Source: Paraphysoderma sedebokerense
Lineage: Eukaryota > Blastocladiomycota > Physodermatomycetes > Physodermatales > Physodermataceae
DNA length: 16,510 nt
NCBI GenBank assembly: GCA_025602915.1
Contig: JAHLJZ010000167.1
Location: 1 to 16,510, forward strand
Direction: 5' to 3'
Both the position numbers and the translations under genes were made by a program. Each line of letters starts with the position of its first letter. Position 1 is the first letter of the stretch. Below the pieces are notes generated by a model, which saw only the letters and a program-made list of their open reading frames with translations, did no database searches and was not told the origin of the DNA. This document shows positions 1 through 10,055 of this stretch, piece by piece.

Positions 1-106
1 CATAGTTGATGCTAGGCTGACTTCAGAACAGTATTCACTGCATAATTGGTTTAATAAACAAAATCAGCGATAATAGTTACTGACTGAAATGTTATTTGCT
101 TCGATT

Positions 107-1172
107 TTACCGCTGTGGAACGTGTTCCTCCGGTTGCACCACCATTTCCAATAGCGCCTGAAGCCACAGGTCCTCCATGAGTGTCTTGCACTCATTGCGG
201 CCATTTGTGTTATCTCTGACTCGTCGTACAACAGTACCTTCATATGAATGGAGCGGGTTAGCGTCAGGGGATTGTCAGACAAGGTAACGGGCAGGTTCAC
301 TGACCGATTTTGCTTTCATTGCCGAAAGTTGTCACTTCTCTCAGACTACCAAATCGCTGGACAGAAATTCCAAGATGTCGAAGCTGATGAGTATTGATTG
401 TTACAAACTGATGATCCTCATTGTTGTATAACTCCAACGCCTGGCTTTGCATGGTCCTGATGCATCGATCTAGGTCCTTGATATCACTGGGACGAAGCCG
501 GTGTCTGAAGGCGATTCGAAGATATAAAACATGCCTGAGCCAGCATTGCCAATGCGGTTGGAAAGCAGTACCAGCCAACAGTGTATAGATATAAGTATAG
601 TCTGTCAGTGGCGGAATCGGTAAAGCAAATAAAAATCTGATTTCTTGCTCCAGACAAATTATTATGTTGCCATTCTTCGAGGGGTCTTCGTGAGAGTCCT
701 GCCATTGTGCCAGATGTTTTTCTAAGAAAAGCGAGCGCAAGACTCCTTCAGCTTTGGTTCTTAGGCCCGAGGTGAGAGCATCCACATGTATTTTTAGCAA
801 ACTCATCCTGTCTTTCACACTGTAAGTAAAAACTTGAAGGGAATCACTCGCACCCTTGTGATTTGTGTCACTGACTTTTTGTAATATATCATACAAGTCT
901 GACACGAGTGAGGGATAGCTTTCACTGCAGTAACTTTTTAGGGTGTGCTGACCTGCATTATTTTTAATGAACATTGTGTGAGAAAATTGAAGTGGCAAAA
1001 TTGATTCTATGAGGAAATTACCATTCACACTGTACAATAACCCTGCATAGAGAATGGAGTCATTAATTGGATGAGCGAGACTTAAAAAAACCACCCTATG
1101 ATTTTCCCTGAGAGGAAATGTGGAGGAGCCATGCCCCAAGAACTTTATTTTGTTGGAATATATGGATTGAGC
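107..1172 (-). other. C-terminal exon of the relic (RNase H-like?)
   Basis: After the intron 1173-1245 (donor GTAAGC, acceptor TTTTTTAG) the minus strand reads AQSIYSNKIKFLGHGSS and then VVFLSLAHPINDSILYAGLLY. This resembles the start of the RNase H-like domain that follows the nuclease in TM0106-type proteins, but that match is from memory of the family and is weak. The frame runs to a stop at 297-299, then continues one base over as NLPVTLSDNPLTLTRS. A second shift near 197 leads to ECKTLMEDLWLQALLEMVV and a stop at 107-109. I prefer this ending because the unshifted alternative (RYWKWWCNRRN) looks like non-coding translation. Both shifts are net one-base losses. Confidence 0.6.
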
Positions 1173-1245
1173 CTAAAAAATGCAGCCATGAATGACATTA
1201 ATTACTCAGACTATCCGTCGCGTCGGGTATGATACGGAAGCTTAC

Positions 1246-2170
1246 CATAGCTGTTATCCTAGGATACGACCTAACAAGTGCAGCGGGCAAAGGTTTCTCT
1301 ATGACATCTTCGATATCTAAAATGCCATTAGCTATCAATTCCTTTCTTTTTGTACGATTAACAATTGGTAAAAGACTCAGATGTTTACGGTTTTGAATTG
1401 CGTCTTCGATACATCCATTGCAATGTTCGCATGAGGAGCATACTTTGTCTAAGTGGTAGTCACAGTCATCCGCTTCCCCAACATTTGACAAATACTTCGT
1501 CAGGTACAAACTTATCGGTGTTCTCGGGAAGAGAGTGTCAAAATAGACTATCCAATCCTCGAAATTCGAATCATGCGCAGGCCGAATTGTCCACCCCTTA
1601 TTAGGAGGGAGCCAAATTCCACCTGTTGGGTGGACATTTAAACTATTGGAGAAACCGTAATGTTCAATTGAAGGATAGTGCAATATAGGACAACTTGAAT
1701 TTTTTGATGCACTTTTGCATGACAGCTAAACTTTGCATCAATAATTTGGAGGGATCGAGACCCTGTCGGCGATATCAGGAGCTTGATGAAGTCTGGTCGG
1801 ATTGTGCGAATAGTCATTTGAACAGGCAACCCGATATTACGGCAAATATCTGATGTCAGGGCGAAGGAGGGTTCATACAAATATTGCTCGGCGGTGTTTA
1901 CATCAGCTAAAAACATAAACAGCCTGGATATGTTCCCATCGCGTCCATTCCAACGAAAGGAAAATTTTCTTTCAGTCCGTTACTTTGCAGTAAGTTCTTT
2001 GAACGGAGCCAGGACACAATGCTCTCCTCCCATTCTAAACCAGCAGTCTTCAAAAGTCCGTTAATTGAAGGCCCCGTGAGGGTTAGGTAATTTGAGACAT
2101 CAGTTACATTACTGGGTGATCGATTATGAATCTGGCGATGAAGTCTTCGAGTGCACTGAAACAGGAAGGA
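1246..2170 (-). other. PD-(D/E)XK nuclease domain of the relic with Fe-S cysteines
   Basis: This part resembles RecB/AddB/Cas4/TM0106-type nucleases. A first cysteine lies in SFLFQCTRRLHRQIH (about 2150). The catalytic series follows as RPDFIKLL (about 1790), LQIIDAKFS (about 1735) and HQKIQVVLY (about 1700), matching PD...(D)XK...QxxxY. After it come GGIWLPP (about 1610) and a cysteine run, CDYHLDKVCSSCEHCNGC (about 1410-1465). One upstream cysteine plus a downstream C-x2-C-x2-C cluster is the known 4Fe-4S arrangement of this nuclease group. The domain spans three reading frames, with net one-base losses near 1920 and 1680. Its exon ends in SYPRITAM at a donor at 1245-1244. The exact subfamily is inferred, and a profile search would settle it. 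Confidence 0.72.
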
Positions 2171-2456
2171 TGAGGCGAGGGCGGACACGGTAAGAGTAGG
2201 AGTAGTTGAAAAGCCAATTTTTTCAAGCTCACTTCCAGTATCAATTGGCTCCTCTCTTTGGACGAATCCTAATAATTTTTTATCAAGGCACTGTAAAAGT
2301 TCTGCTGGATTATTACCAGTCATATTGGACGGATCTGATGATAAATTGTCGGCTAAAGCGCAGCTGATGTCGTTATTATCGGAAATAATATTTGCATTGC
2401 CAAAGATGTTATCTTCTTTATAATTTTTCTTGAAGTAGTAATTTATATGGAGAAGA

Positions 2457-3735
2457 TATTTAGCCCTCGTGCAACCGACATAAAATAAGCGGCGGGTCGG
2501 GATTACACATTCGTTTGAAGTCATGACATTCTTTATTGGTACATGCTAACATTGCTATCCGCGACGGATTAATGTTTTTAGACATTATAAGATCATCGAT
2601 ACTGTCAAACGTATGATCTAAAGCAAGTCTGTAGTTTAGAGAACGGCAGACATGAACCCCCAGATTCATTAACGGTCCGCCAGTGGAAACCTGAAGACCG
2701 TAGAATTGATCATCGGGAGCTACTTTGGATGTGAATTGAATCCCATTCTTCACGCGCTTGTTTAAACTGGAAATAAAACGAGTATTGAAATCAATGATGG
2801 GTTGTAACGTCCTATAATTCTCTGTCAAATTAACAATTTTTGCGCTGACAAAGTTTTGAGTAAAGTTTCAAATAGGCTCAATGTTTCCACCACGAAAGGC
2901 ATATATAGCTTGGTCGTCATCACCAACAACAGTAATAGCAGATGAAGATTCGTTATTTTCTTGAGACTTAGGAGGTACTAGGAGTGTGATGAGTTTATAC
3001 TGCAAATTATCGACGTCCTGGAATTCATCGACTAAAACATGGTAGTGATGCTGAAAATGTTGAAGAACTTTGGGGTGACTCTCCAAAAATTTAACCACCC
3101 ACATTAGCCGTGTCCGATGCGTGATCATTCCAATGTCCAATAATTCCTTATGGACCGAGCTCCTGGGTGCCTTTCAGCTTTTTGTAAAATTCATCTAGCT
3201 GCTTCTCCAATTTCTTTTCGTCGTAATCTGGGTAATTCTTTAACTTCAAAAGCACTTGGGATCTGAAATCATCGTCTTCCATCAGAACTAGTATTTTTGG
3301 GAGATACCAATCAGATATCATTGTGGCAAAAGCGTCAATTGTTTTCACGAATGGCATGTATAAAGACTTGGGGTCATTATCACAAATTGTTTTCGCGGTT
3401 ACCTGTATACGATTTAGAAGTGACCGTTGAGCCTAAAATGGGATCAGACATCAGGCGCACTTAGTCGGACATCAAGAATAGACATACTTCATTGGAAAAA
3501 GTAAGAGCAATGATGTGATGGGGAGATTTTCCCTTGGCCAGCAAACGAAATATCCTTGCTACCAAAGTAGACGTTTTCCCTACATGCATTAAATATTTCA
3601 CAGGAAAAAGGTAAACGCAACGCCGAAGGAAAACACAATTATGAAATGACTCTCTAACAACATACCTGTACCGGGGCCAGCATTGATCATCAAAGGAGTT
3701 TGTACCTAACCGCCTGAACTTGATTCGCGTTCAAT
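2457..3735 (-). other. Helicase core of the relic (UvrD/Rep type)
   Basis: The superfamily 1A motifs appear in order on the minus strand. They are a Q-motif (LNANQVQAV, about 3705-3731), Walker A INAGPGTG|KTSTL split by the intron 3580-3665, motif Ia (ALTFSNE), KTIDAFA (about 3330), the DEFQD box in VLVDEFQDVDNLQY (about 3020), motif III (VVGDDDQAIYAFRGG, about 2890-2935), a motif IV-like MLACTNKE (about 2540) and motif VI (RRLFYVGCTRAK, about 2455-2490). Motif V, which in this family reads like IHKSKGLEW and lies well before motif VI, is absent. Only about 20 residues separate the motif IV-like and VI regions, far fewer than usual. A net frame change of one base lies near 3690 and another near 3155. 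The TGA at 2868-2870 follows FRGGNIEPI, and the same frame continues as NFTQNFVSAKIV, so it is a nonsense codon and not the gene end. Confidence 0.88.
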
Positions 3736-5212
3736 CCTAGCCCTTGTTGCTCTACAACACTTTGGGGAACATTTCGAGGGTAAAAAATGTTTTGAGGATG
3801 CTCGAGAAGAAACTTGTTAACAGATCGATGAGCTGCTGAAAGACCATGATCTACTGATTGCTCCGAATCCAAGATGGGAGAATTCTGGCAATCATGTCGC
3901 GCACTTGGGCTATCGGCAGCAGGTTGGTGTCGACTAAATGTGTTACCAACTTCTTGATTTCTCTCGGTATATTGTCTACTTGTTCCTGCTCAGCTCCTTT
4001 CCTCTGCGAAAAAAAGTTCTGCAATTTCTTCCATTCCTCTGTGATGTATATGGAACTGTCAATCGATGTATCTCGAATTAATTCAGCAGTTTCATTCATA
4101 CATGACATCAAGAAGCCCGGCGGATTTCGAATGCAAACTCCTCGGCTCCTGAGATACTGAAAACGGTCATTTAATAGGGCAAAAAACCGGTAACATTGTT
4201 CATCTTTCAAACTATCAATCATACTGATCAGCTTATTTTGCAGCGACGAATCAAAAATCATCGGATTGTCAAATTCAAATTCCTTTTGTCTCTGCAAGAA
4301 TTCTTGAAAAAGGTCAAAAACCTCCGGTCTTGATTTGAGGTTAATTATGGTCTCCTCCATTTGGAGAACAGAGAAGAATACGCGATCTACTGGATAGCTC
4401 TTTGAAAGCACCTTTAGCCGGGTAATGCAATTTCGGATTATCTCGCTGGATTCTTGCGTTTCACGAAGATGCAAAACATTATTCATAGCTAGAAGAGCTT
4501 CTGTATCCTTCATCAAAAGCTCTTGTAGCGACGATGTTTCAGGCAAATTTGACAACAGGCTCGATATCCTAATTCTGGCTTGCTCGGCCTCGTAGTTCCG
4601 CTGTAAAAGCCTCATGAGAACTGCATTCCGATTCCGCATTTTCCAACCTGCTTGAAGACTTGTTGATACATTTTTCAGAATCTTCTCTGTGGCGAAAGAT
4701 TTAAGATCACAAAAGATCTTATGGACAAACTTTTTATGAGAGCTGTCCATGCCAAGATACTCATATTTCGTAAAGATGCGCATTTCGGTCTTGACCCCTG
4801 AAAGAACCTTATACAGGTACTTTTGAGGACTCTCTAGAGAATTTCTCAACGGGGCGGAGAAAATATCAAGGAACTCCTCCATAAATCCTGATGCGTCCTG
4901 AAAAATACCACGCAAGAGCCCTGGAAAAAGAAGCGACTAGAGTGAGAAAAAAAGACATCTTCTGGATCCTTAGATTATCTACCTTTATTTATCGCATCAA
5001 AATCCTGTGGGACAAAAGTGGTTTTTGCGCAGATACGTGATATAGCATCTTGCAGCAACGGTTCTTCTTCAATAGGTGTCGCCGCAGGGACAACTTCATC
5101 ATCTCTCTTTCGTTTCCGGTCATGGCCTGTAAACCCTAAGTTAAGTAGTTGTAATACACTTTGTTTAGTCTTTGCACGTACTGGGAGAATTTGGGCCCGA
5201 CATTTGCTCATA

Positions 5213-5835
5213 TGAATTAAACTAGTAAAAAGTCGAACCACGACGTTGCAAAACAGGATATTCCGTAGACGCCAGTGGAGCAACTAGTCGGATGAAAGTA
5301 TTTGCGATATGGCCTGACCGAAAGTATGCGGTGTATCGAGTAGATAATATCCTGCTATAGTAGGCAATAGTCCCCAATCGCAACTTGAATTTCAATTTTG
5401 ATGACGGCGATGGTTAATGAGAACTATCCCTGGGTGAAATCATAAATAAACACAGTGAGAGACAGAGTGGTCATCGTTATAGCGGTTTCAATTTTCAAAC
5501 ACCTTCTGATCTCCATGAATACTGAACAATGGAACATGGCAGATTAGCAATTATTTTGGGAGACCTGCTGTGGTCAGGCCAATGTCAAATATTTCCTGCT
5601 GTGGTTCTCGAATCTCGAAGCTACCAGTTGAGAGCTACCGCTTTTCCAAATTCCAGGCAGTTCCGCATTTCCGTAAGCTGGTGTGCCTTGGCCCTTGAGT
5701 GATAGAAGTTACGGGCCATGTCAAATTTGTCAATAGAAATCTGAAGCGTCTACTGCATCCAGACCAGCATTTACAATTTATAAATTTCGCGACAAAACCT
5801 GACAAAACCTCTCCAGTCTCCACGACCAACCCCCG
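5213..5835. other. Intergenic region between the divergent relic and DUF262 gene
   Basis: I see no gene in this stretch. It would contain the promoter of the relic, but I recognise no TATA box or CT-rich tract on the minus strand. The only notable content is the dispersed repeat at 5554-5610. Confidence 0.5.
5554..5610 (+). repeat. Dispersed repeat, copy A
   Basis: A block of 30 bases (5581-5610, beginning AATGTCAAATATTTCCTGCT) is identical to 12977-13006. A second shared block, TTTGGGAGACCT, lies just upstream here and at 12932-12943; the spacer between blocks differs in length and sequence. The copies are direct repeats in the window and flank the DUF262 gene pair. Within this copy the 11-mer CCTGCTGTGGT occurs twice (5564-5574 and 5595-5605), 31 bases apart. 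It may be a fragment of a small non-autonomous transposon or a copied regulatory segment. Confidence 0.8.
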
Positions 5836-5911
5836 ACGTCCCAACTTCCTCCACCTTTCCGACTTTTCCCCCTCACAGCTCGCGAGAAGCCAATTCAAGC
5901 AAAAAAGGAAA
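5836..5911 (+). promoter_or_regulatory. CT-rich promoter of DUF262 gene 1
   Basis: A pyrimidine-rich tract (about 5840-5875) is followed by AGCTCGC (5877-5883), a 6-base gap and CCAATT (5890-5895), 16 bases before the ATG at 5912. The same order with the same 6-base gap precedes the paralogue on the minus strand (12797-12791 and 12784-12779). CT tracts just upstream of start sites are typical of fungal promoters, and CCAAT is a known activator site. I see no clear TATA box. The conserved spacing is observed; a role in transcription is inferred. Confidence 0.5.
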
Positions 5912-8527
5912 ATGGCCAACGGGTATGCCTCAATACTTTGCAATTTAACTGTTATATTCACTAATTGAAGACACAAACATTTTCGCGGTGGTAACAGCAA
6001 CATGCAACATAACAACGACTTCTTGGAGCGTTCATTTGAAACCAGTTTTGAAGGACTCTTTAATAATGAAGAGGGAATCTCAAGATTAGTTCTGCCAATT
6101 TTTCAGCGTCCTTACCTATGGGGTCCAGAACACGTTGGAAAACTTGTAAAAGATGTCGATTCCGCTCGCCAAAGTGGAGATCGCAGTTACTTCGCGGGTA
6201 ATATTGTGCTGGTGGAGAGCGAAACACCGGGAGATTACTTTATCATCGATGGCCAGCAAAGAATTACAACGGTTGTCATGATGATTTCAGTGTGCCGACA
6301 TATCGATCCGGAACACCAAAACATTTACACAAATTGGTTAACGAGACAACTACCTCCGCAACTTCAGGGAATTGCGAGACCGTATCGGCTCTGGCCGGAC
6401 AATGGAGACGATCCAACTCAAAACGTTCCCACCCGATTTGAAGACTATATCTTGGCACCTCGAGGTATTCACCATCTGCTCCAACAAGACGAAAATGTCG
6501 ATGTTTCACGGTATGTTCAAAGGCTCAGAAGAAACGTCTTGCGTATCACGGAGTTCTTGCAAGATATCGGGCAAGTGAATACATTGGATTTTGCCAGATA
6601 TATGGTCCGTAAATGCAAGTTCATTAGCGTCATTTCAAGAGATCTTGAAGCCGCATATAAGGTATTCTGTTCCATCAATCTCCCCAGTGGACTTCCATTC
6701 GCAAGAATGGATCTTTATCGTGCCAACCTTTATGGAACATTGCAAACCGGAGGTGTTGGCGACGGAAATGCTCAACGCTGCTTGCGTGACTGGAATGACA
6801 TTGAACGTTCCGTGGGGAGTGCTGTAGAAATGCAGCGATTTCTCATACATTTCTGCTGCGTTCAAATGTACTCCGATGATTCGCGCGATGCACAATCGAG
6901 AAATCATGCGATATGCAATGCTCTTGACCGACAAGAGAGCATTAGTGAACCTATGATTCAAGTTTTGTTGATCGGTTTCTTCAACAGACTACACAATGAT
7001 CGCATCACTCAGGAACTCAGACGATTCTGCACCTTGTACAGGAGAGTCGTAAGAACTCAACAATACCTTCGGAATGCAGATCCTCCAAGAAGGCATCCCT
7101 TGCACTTGTTGAGATACATGTCAACCCAAACGCAGAAGTGGGATCTATGGATTACTATCGCTTTGAAAGCCGCCTCTGTCGCAGCTCCAAATTCTCCCAA
7201 CCTAATATTTTGGAAAAAGTTGGAGATACGCTTCGCATACTGGTTAAGCACGAGAGCTAGAACTGTTGAAATAGTAGCCGCCTGCGATGAAATTTTGAAG
7301 AGTTTTAATGGTCTTCAGCCCAATCAAGTAGGAAATCATTACCAATGGAATCAACTTGATTTGAATGAGCAAGAAGTGACAACATTTCGAAGAACCATCA
7401 ATGGGAATATATATAGGAAATCTCCTTTTGCAGCCCGCTATCTATTGCTTCATCTAGAGCAGCGGCGATCTCACCTAGAGCTGCTTACTGCGTTGGTAAG
7501 TGGACGAATCGCGGCTACTGTTGAACACATCTGCCCTCAAACGCCACGGCAAGATTCCAATTGGCTACAAGAACCATGGTCAGATGGGGAGAGACGTCAA
7601 TTGGTGCATCAGATTGGAAATCTTGCTATACTAGAGAAAACCCATAACACAGAGGTATTAAATTTCGGTTGGAACGTCAAATCTGAAGTGTACAGAAATA
7701 ATCGAAGAGGTGAAACCACTCCCTTTTCTTATACAGGGGAGCTGTGCGAGGAGCCGGATTGGACCCCAGATTTATGCAGAGCACGGCAGCAGCGATTGGT
7801 AGAAGAATTGTTTGAGATATATAACCTGTTCGATGGCGGTCAGATTGTTGACGGCGATGGAGAAGATGATGACTCAGGTGGAGACGAAAGACCTGACTGG
7901 GATAATGAAGTCATGGATGACCCAAGTGAAAATGAAGTCATGAATTACCCAATTGATTGCTGGGAAGATACTGAGTTGTGTCAAAAGACGGTCAAAGGCG
8001 CTCCGGATGAATATAAAGTATTAAAGTGTGCTGGACAACGCGGTCCATCCGAACCGTATTGTGGAACATGTCATTCTTGGGATTCAGAACAGGAGAAGCA
8101 GTGCGAGAAGGAAAGGAAAAAAGGCTCACCATACTGTGAAAATCACAAGGGTAAAGAAGGTACGCAGAACCTCTAATTTGATGATGCGTAACATTGACAA
8201 GCTATTCTCATTTTTTATTTAAATTTATTATCAGGAAACAATAACAACGACAGACCGAAGCCTGCCAGTGCCAAGCGTTCTTCAAGTTCTTCAACCGGCT
8301 ACGACAGAGCAACTAAGAGACGCATCAATCAAGACGATAGTCAATTGCAGAATAATCCGTCGCACGGATCAAAGTACGAGGCATTGATTGAACAAATATG
8401 TATAGTTAGACAAGAATATAATTCCACTGCTGACAGCGACGAGAAAGTCAGACTACAACTTATCCTAGACGAACTATTAGCAGAGAAAAATCAATTGGAT
8501 GATGTTTTAGGTAATCACGGAAATTGA
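5912..8527 (+). CDS. DUF262 + DUF1524 protein 1 (GmrSD-like nuclease homologue)
   Basis: Three exons: 5912-5922, 5998-8159 and 8235-8527, encoding 821 residues. The first intron (5923-5997, GTATGC...AACAG, with CACTAAT as branch point) joins an 11-base exon, MANG, to NMQHNNDFLERSF. The second (8160-8234, GTACGC...TATCAG) restores an open C-terminus. An unspliced start at 6002 is possible, but the paralogue supports the small exon. The N-terminal DUF262 domain (ParB-like fold, NTPase in GmrS) has FQRPYLW (about 39-45), AGNIVLVE, IDGQQRITT (about 87-95) and the later VFCSINLPSGLPFARMDLYR. The C-terminal DUF1524 domain (His-Me finger nuclease, as in GmrD) has VEHICPQ with His about 514 and GNLAILEKTHN (about 544), all apparently intact. 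An acidic linker follows, then a Cys/His cluster (YCGTCHSWD...KQC...SPYCENH, about 692-722), a Ser-rich basic stretch KRSSSSSTGYDRATKRR that could act as a nuclear signal, and a charged, leucine-rich helical tail. In bacteria this fusion cleaves modified DNA; the target here is unknown. Confidence 0.93.
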
Positions 8528-8711
8528 ATGTACGGCTAACCTTATTGACCGACGTATGCTACCAATGGGTGTAGCTTCCGGTTCAGTTGGTCGTCGAAGG
8601 ATCAACTTCAGGGAATTTTAAAACTCTTGGTTTATCCAAAAAGATGAAGGCGAATTGTATGAATAATCATTAGTGAAAATAGACTGTATGTCTATTCTCT
8701 ACACCATTCAA

Positions 8712-8717
8712 AATAAA
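8712..8717 (+). terminator. Possible polyadenylation signal of DUF262 gene 1
   Basis: AATAAA lies 185 bases after the stop codon at 8527, followed by AT-rich sequence. It is the canonical hexamer, but in such AT-rich DNA it could occur by chance. Confidence 0.4.
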
Positions 8718-9830
8718 GTATAATCTATACAATCGTTTTTTGGCTCTTATAACTTAATGTAAAGACGTACTAACGTTTACAAAGAGTGTTTTAAAGAACG
8801 AACCAAAAACACATAGAGTATACCCCTATTATGAGATAACTCGCGGTGGAGCCAACTATCACAAAGCCGCTTCAGACGTCCATATTCCAGTTGTGCCTAC
8901 TGGCCCGCGTTCTTACTAGTTATCACGGGCTACCCCTCGCTTTTGCTTATTTTGGTTCAGTAGGATTTCGGCAGCGACATATCCGGGAAATCAAAAATGC
9001 TACAAGTGTTAGGACAAACCGATTGATAATTTTTGAAACAACTTTAGCTACTTTTCAACCGCGCTTCAGGGAGTATCCAGCAAACATAGGGAATAAGGCG
9101 ACGCCATCAGGTGTTTTCAATTACCATGAGAACTATACGCAGGTTGACATCAATTATTTTAGGAAAATTGTCGGTCAGCGACGACGGAAACTGTAGAAAG
9201 CAGAGATATCGGACATTTGGAATTTGGATTGTATCATCCAAGCCGTGATTTATTATTGCATTTCATTCTAGTTGCATACAAGTTGTGCACTACGTTCTAC
9301 ATACTATCCATTCGTAGTGCTAGAGCGAATTACACTCAATTCATGAGATGAGAGAACGAGAGAATTCCCGCTTTAATTCTCTCTTTCAGCTGCCTTGCAA
9401 CAATCTCTAATCGCCCTGTGAGCGAGTGAACCACTCACTGGTGGACAGGTGCGCATTGTTTGAGTATATTCATTCCACGGATGAATAGTTATCCATTATG
9501 GATGGATAGTATCACTATATAATACATCTCCCACCTATACATCGGCCCACCAGTTGCAACCTTGATATTGACTATCTGAATCTCGTCCTCATCGGAGTCA
9601 GAAATATAAATGTAGCCGTCGGGTCGGGGGAAATCTTCTGATGACGAGATGTACCCCTAGAAGAAAACCAAAATCAAATGATTCGTCTCCACAGTGTCAT
9701 ACAAAGTACCGAAGGCATCCGGAAAGTTTGTCTCATGTTAATATATTGCTTCCGCTTTATTATATTACTCTTAATTCTGTAATGTTAATTGCCCTCAAGC
9801 ATAATGATAGAAATTTACGGGAATTCAATA
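8718..9830. other. Intergenic region between the convergent DUF262 genes
   Basis: I recognise no gene here. Open frames of 116 residues (8846-9196, plus) and 65 residues (9641-9838, plus) lack recognisable motifs. Notable small structures are a perfect 9-bp inverted repeat at 9358-9383 and a cluster of short palindromes around 9470-9510 (ATTCAT/ATGAAT, ATCCAT/ATGGAT). It holds the 3' flanks of both genes. Confidence 0.5.
9358..9383. repeat. Perfect inverted repeat, 9-bp arms
   Basis: GAGAGAATT (9358-9366) and AATTCTCTC (9375-9383) are exact reverse complements around an 8-base loop, CCCGCTTT. It could form a hairpin or be a remnant of a short inverted-repeat element. No function is evident. 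Confidence 0.6.
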
Positions 9831-9836
9831 TTTATT
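9831..9836 (-). terminator. Possible polyadenylation signal of DUF262 gene 2
   Basis: On the minus strand AATAAA occurs about 220 bases after the stop at 10056, in AT-rich sequence. It is a weak call because the surroundings are AT-rich. Confidence 0.3.
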
Positions 9837-10055
9837 AACAGATTGAAATACAATAAATAAAAAAAAATATGTTATAAAATAATATATATCGGAATCCAAT
9901 TTATCAGAATCAGGATTAAAAGCATATCCTCACAATCCAGTCTTCAATTCTCCCTTGGTCGCAATTTCTTTTCCTTCTTTCTTTCCTTTTACCTTGACCT
10001 TCTGATTTGGTTGGCTGACATTCTTGCCGGTTCTAACTTCTAGAGTTCTTCTCTA

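Larger units (their letters stand above)
107..5212 (-). pseudogene. Broken UvrD-like helicase / RecB-like Fe-S nuclease fusion gene
   Basis: Reading the minus strand from an ATG at 5212 gives MSKCRAQILP, an unrecognised N-terminal region of about 400 residues, a superfamily 1 UvrD/Rep helicase core, a PD-(D/E)XK nuclease with a cysteine cluster, and a C-terminal region ending at a TAA at 107-109. Four GT-AG introns restore or keep the frame: 4921-4982, 3580-3665, 3433-3487 and 1173-1245. The gene cannot make this protein as it stands. The frame changes near 3860, 3690, 3155, 1920, 1680, 298 and 197, a TGA sits in frame at 2868-2870, and helicase motif V is missing near 2500. Intact relatives would be expected to unwind and trim DNA in repair, recombination or defence. 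It lies head to head with the DUF262 gene at 5912. Family and decay are clear; an assembly-error share in the single-base shifts is possible. The true start could lie in an unseen upstream exon. Confidence 0.85.

Noticed and set aside
2868-2870. TGA read as tryptophan (alternative genetic code)
   Set aside because: The DUF262 genes use TGG for Trp, gene 1 ends in TGA, and the relic has many other lesions, so a nonsense mutation is simpler.
5635-6015. 126-residue minus-strand frame over the gene 1 promoter
   Set aside because: It is antisense to the CT-rich promoter and first exon, and its translation looks low-complexity and unrelated to any family.
8846-9196. 116-residue open frame on the plus strand
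   Set aside because: Its start codon appears to be GTG, unusual in a fungus, and the composition shows no domain. Probably chance.
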